From Actinomycetospora sp. NBRC 106378 (GTDB lineage Bacteria; Actinomycetota; Actinomycetes; Mycobacteriales; Pseudonocardiaceae): a stretch of 43,265 bases of DNA. Position numbers and translations under genes: made by a program. Positions 41,600 to 43,265 of the stretch are shown here, piece after piece (position 1 is the first letter of the stretch; every line of letters starts with the position of its first letter). Where the stretch lies: contig NZ_BSTT01000026.1 of assembly GCF_030269685.1 (NCBI RefSeq), positions 1 through 43,265 of the forward strand. The letters run 5' to 3'. The notes beneath the pieces were generated by a model. That model ran no database searches. It worked only from the letters and a program-made list of their open reading frames with translations, and was not told the DNA's origin.

Positions 41600-42402
41600 T
41601 CCACCGGCGGCGGCACCACGCCGGGGAACGGGTCGGTGATCCGGCCCGCCCCGGCGACCTGGCAGACCACCTCGTCGTCCGCGGTCCACGCCCAGACCGT
41701 GCCGTTCCCCCCGCCGTGCTCGACGGCGTTCGTCGCCACCTCGCTGCACGCGTAGACGAGGTCCTCGCCCGCGTCGTCGTCGAGTCCCGACTCGCCGACC
41801 ACGACGGCGAGCTCGCGGCGCAGGTTCCCGAGGCCCGCCCCGTCGAAGTGCCAGCTCCGCGCGTCCACGGGCGCCGGGGCCGGTGCGGGCGAGGGCAGGC
41901 CCCGCACGACGTCGGTCGGGGTCCGGTAGGCGGTGTTCGGGTGCGGGCCGGTCATCGGGCCGACCTCGCTGTGGCACTGCGAGTAGGCCGGCGCGCCCGT
42001 GCGGTAGAGGCACCAGAGGGTGGCGGGCAGCCCCTGCAGCGCCGCGTCCACGGCCGCCTCGAGGCGGAGCCAGTAGGCGTCCGAGCGGCCCAGCGTGGGC
42101 TGGTGCTGGGTGATGAGCATGCTCGCGGTGCCGGCCCGGGCGGAGTGGGCCGCGAACGTGGCGATCCTGGCCGCGAGCTGGAAGGCGTCGGTGCGCGCCG
42201 GGCGGGTCACGTCGAGGAACCGGATGGCCTCCGCGTCGGGGCCCAGGGCGTCGCGCAGCGCTCCCGTCGTGGCGTCCTCGAGGGCCACGACGACCGACCG
42301 GCCGTCGGCGAGCGCCTCCCCCACCGGCGGGGCGAGGGCCGCGCCGAGCGCCGCGGAGTCGGTGTAGGCGATCCCGCGGTGCACGAGGTCGGGCACCGGC
42401 AT
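41461..42402 (-). CDS. MEDS domain plus HATPase anti-sigma/sensor protein
   Basis: 313 residues. The N-terminal half (HRGIAYTDSAALGAALAPPV, MLITQHQPTLGRSD, LPATLWCLYRTGAP) fits the MEDS/DcmR-sensory domain. The C-terminal half is an RsbW-like ATPase: N-box EVATNAVEHGGG and G2 box DQDRGRGLWLARALCDEV. The G1 aspartate seems replaced (CQVAGAGRI instead of DxGxG). It is probably a regulator in a partner-switching sigma-factor cascade. It overlaps the permease gene by 139 bp, tail to tail. Confidence 0.88.
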   Translation of the reverse strand: MPVPDLVHRGIAYTDSAALGAALAPPVGEALADGRSVVVALEDATTGALRDALGPDAEAIRFLDVTRPARTDAFQLAARIATFAAHSARAGTASMLITQHQPTLGRSDAYWLRLEAAVDAALQGLPATLWCLYRTGAPAYSQCHSEVGPMTGPHPNTAYRTPTDVVRGLPSPAPAPAPVDARSWHFDGAGLGNLRRELAVVVGESGLDDDAGEDLVYACSEVATNAVEHGGGNGTVWAWTADDEVVCQVAGAGRITDPFPGVVPPPVDQDRGRGLWLARALCDEVDVASDADGTTVRLARRLVRAEPTTRQTR

Positions 42403-42478
42403 GCCCGCATGGTAGCGATCACCCGACGGGGAGACCGTTCGGCCGAGCGTTGTCGGAGGCGGTCGCTAGGGTCCGCGC

Positions 42479-43265
42479 ATGAGCGAGGGTCGAGCGGTAC
42501 CGGGGCTGAGCGTGTTCACGCGCCTCGCGCTCGTGATCAACGTCGTCGTCCCGAACATCATCGGGGCCGGCGTGGTGCTCGTGCTGGCCGCCTGGGTGCT
42601 GCCCACCGAGACGCTCTCCTCCGACCCGAACGCGCTGACCCGCAACCTCGTCGTGTTCGGGCCCTACCTGCTCGTGGCCGTACTCGTCGGGGCGTGGTGG
42701 GGCCACCGCCGGATGCGGGTCCCGGCCCTGCCCGACGACGCCGACGACGAGGCCCGCGAGCGGCACTTCCTGCGCCTGCGCCGCGTGGTGCTGCGCGGGC
42801 CGCTGCGCCTCGCGCTCGTGCAGGCCGTGCTGTGGGCCGTCGCGGCCGCGCTGTTCGTACTGCTCAACGTGTTCTCCTCCGGGCGCATCGGCTTCCAGGT
42901 GGGCGCGACCGTGGTGCTGGGCGGCATCGCGACCGTGTCGATCACCTACCGGCTCGTGGAGGTCGTGCTGCGCGGGGCGGCGCGGCAGGTGCTCACCGAG
43001 CGGCCGCCGTCGGGCTCGGTGCTGCCGGGCGTGCTGATGCGGACGCTGGGCGGCTGGGTGTTCGGCACCGCCACGCCGTTGCTCGGGGTGCTGCTGGCCG
43101 GGGTCGCCGCGTTGACGATCGGGGGCTACACCCTGCAGCGCCTCGCGATCGTGGTGGTGGTGCTCGGTGGGGTGGCGCTGATCCTGGGCGGGGCGGTGAT
43201 CACCCTGACCGCCCTGTCCACCGCCGCCCCCGTCCTCGCGGTCCGCCGGGCCCTGAAGAAGGTCG
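42479..43265 (+). CDS. Membrane protein, probable adenylate cyclase N-terminus (cut by window edge)
   Basis: 262 codons are seen with no stop before the window ends. There are six hydrophobic segments; the first is FTRLALVINVVVPNIIGAGV, then LAAWVLPTETLS. The order of six TM helices followed by STAAPVLAVRRALKKV, the beginning of a HAMP-like helix, resembles mycobacterial membrane class III adenylate cyclases (Rv1318c-Rv1320c type). The catalytic cyclase domain would lie outside the window, so the call is provisional. Confidence 0.65.
   Translation, partial: MSEGRAVPGLSVFTRLALVINVVVPNIIGAGVVLVLAAWVLPTETLSSDPNALTRNLVVFGPYLLVAVLVGAWWGHRRMRVPALPDDADDEARERHFLRLRRVVLRGPLRLALVQAVLWAVAAALFVLLNVFSSGRIGFQVGATVVLGGIATVSITYRLVEVVLRGAARQVLTERPPSGSVLPGVLMRTLGGWVFGTATPLLGVLLAGVAALTIGGYTLQRLAIVVVVLGGVALILGGAVITLTALSTAAPVLAVRRALKKV

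Overview
The window is very GC-rich DNA from a high-GC actinobacterium, probably Pseudonocardia/Actinomycetospora-like. This rests on the codon bias, the many GTG starts, WhiB and DUF3159 proteins, a cytochrome P450, a MEDS/anti-sigma protein and an AICE-type mobile element. The genus is inferred and was not tested.

1-25.1 kb is chromosomal. From left to right it holds the 3' end of an IS481-type transposase, a 2-hydroxyacid dehydrogenase, a P450/SRPBCC/hydrolase trio, a thiamine locus (thiO-thiS-thiG behind a TPP riboswitch, with thiE divergent), a proline-rich membrane protein, a GDSL esterase, TetR/SDR and TetR/diiron-oxygenase pairs, a TauD-like dioxygenase, a glycosyltransferase, a radical-SAM protein of the spore-photoproduct-lyase type, and a TetR/flavin-monooxygenase operon. 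Most convergent gene pairs here are separated by long, near-perfect hairpins. Several of these belong to small dispersed repeat families (copies at 128/17409, 3244/4521/4679/37593 and 8382/15145).

26.18-35.63 kb is a compact integrative element of the AICE (pSAM2-like) type, inserted in the 3' half of a tRNA-Thr(TGT) gene. It is bounded by a 75-bp direct repeat with one mismatch (26179-26253 and 35553-35627). Its order is attL, a hairpin/iteron-like region, a HUH replication initiator, a two-gene cargo, a NUDIX gene divergent from a GntR/KorSA-like repressor, then a tightly overlapping run (small conserved ORF, WhiB-like protein with an extra CxxC pair, FtsK/Tra translocase, two small proteins, excisionase, integrase), attR and tRNA. 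A recurring CGTCTAGAGGAG-like motif in the controlled promoters marks a probable repressor regulon. A degenerate third att-like copy at 24991-25046 suggests an older insertion event beside a DUF2127 gene.

The most interesting segment is 28.4-30.1 kb. It is visibly AT-richer than everything around it and encodes a three-TM/coiled-coil protein translationally coupled to a trypsin-like serine protease with an intact His55/Asp100/Ser194 triad. The membrane domain resembles the TRADD-N-associated two-TM domain known from bacterial conflict systems. I propose it as a candidate undescribed membrane-protease defence or exclusion module; this is inference.

35.7-43.3 kb is chromosomal again: a ThrE-like exporter, a LacI regulator, a divergent zinc/manganese-type ABC importer (lipoprotein, ATPase, permease) behind a palindromic Zur-like site, a MEDS/HATPase anti-sigma protein that overlaps the permease gene tail to tail, and the 5' part of a membrane protein resembling mycobacterial HAMP-type adenylate cyclases.
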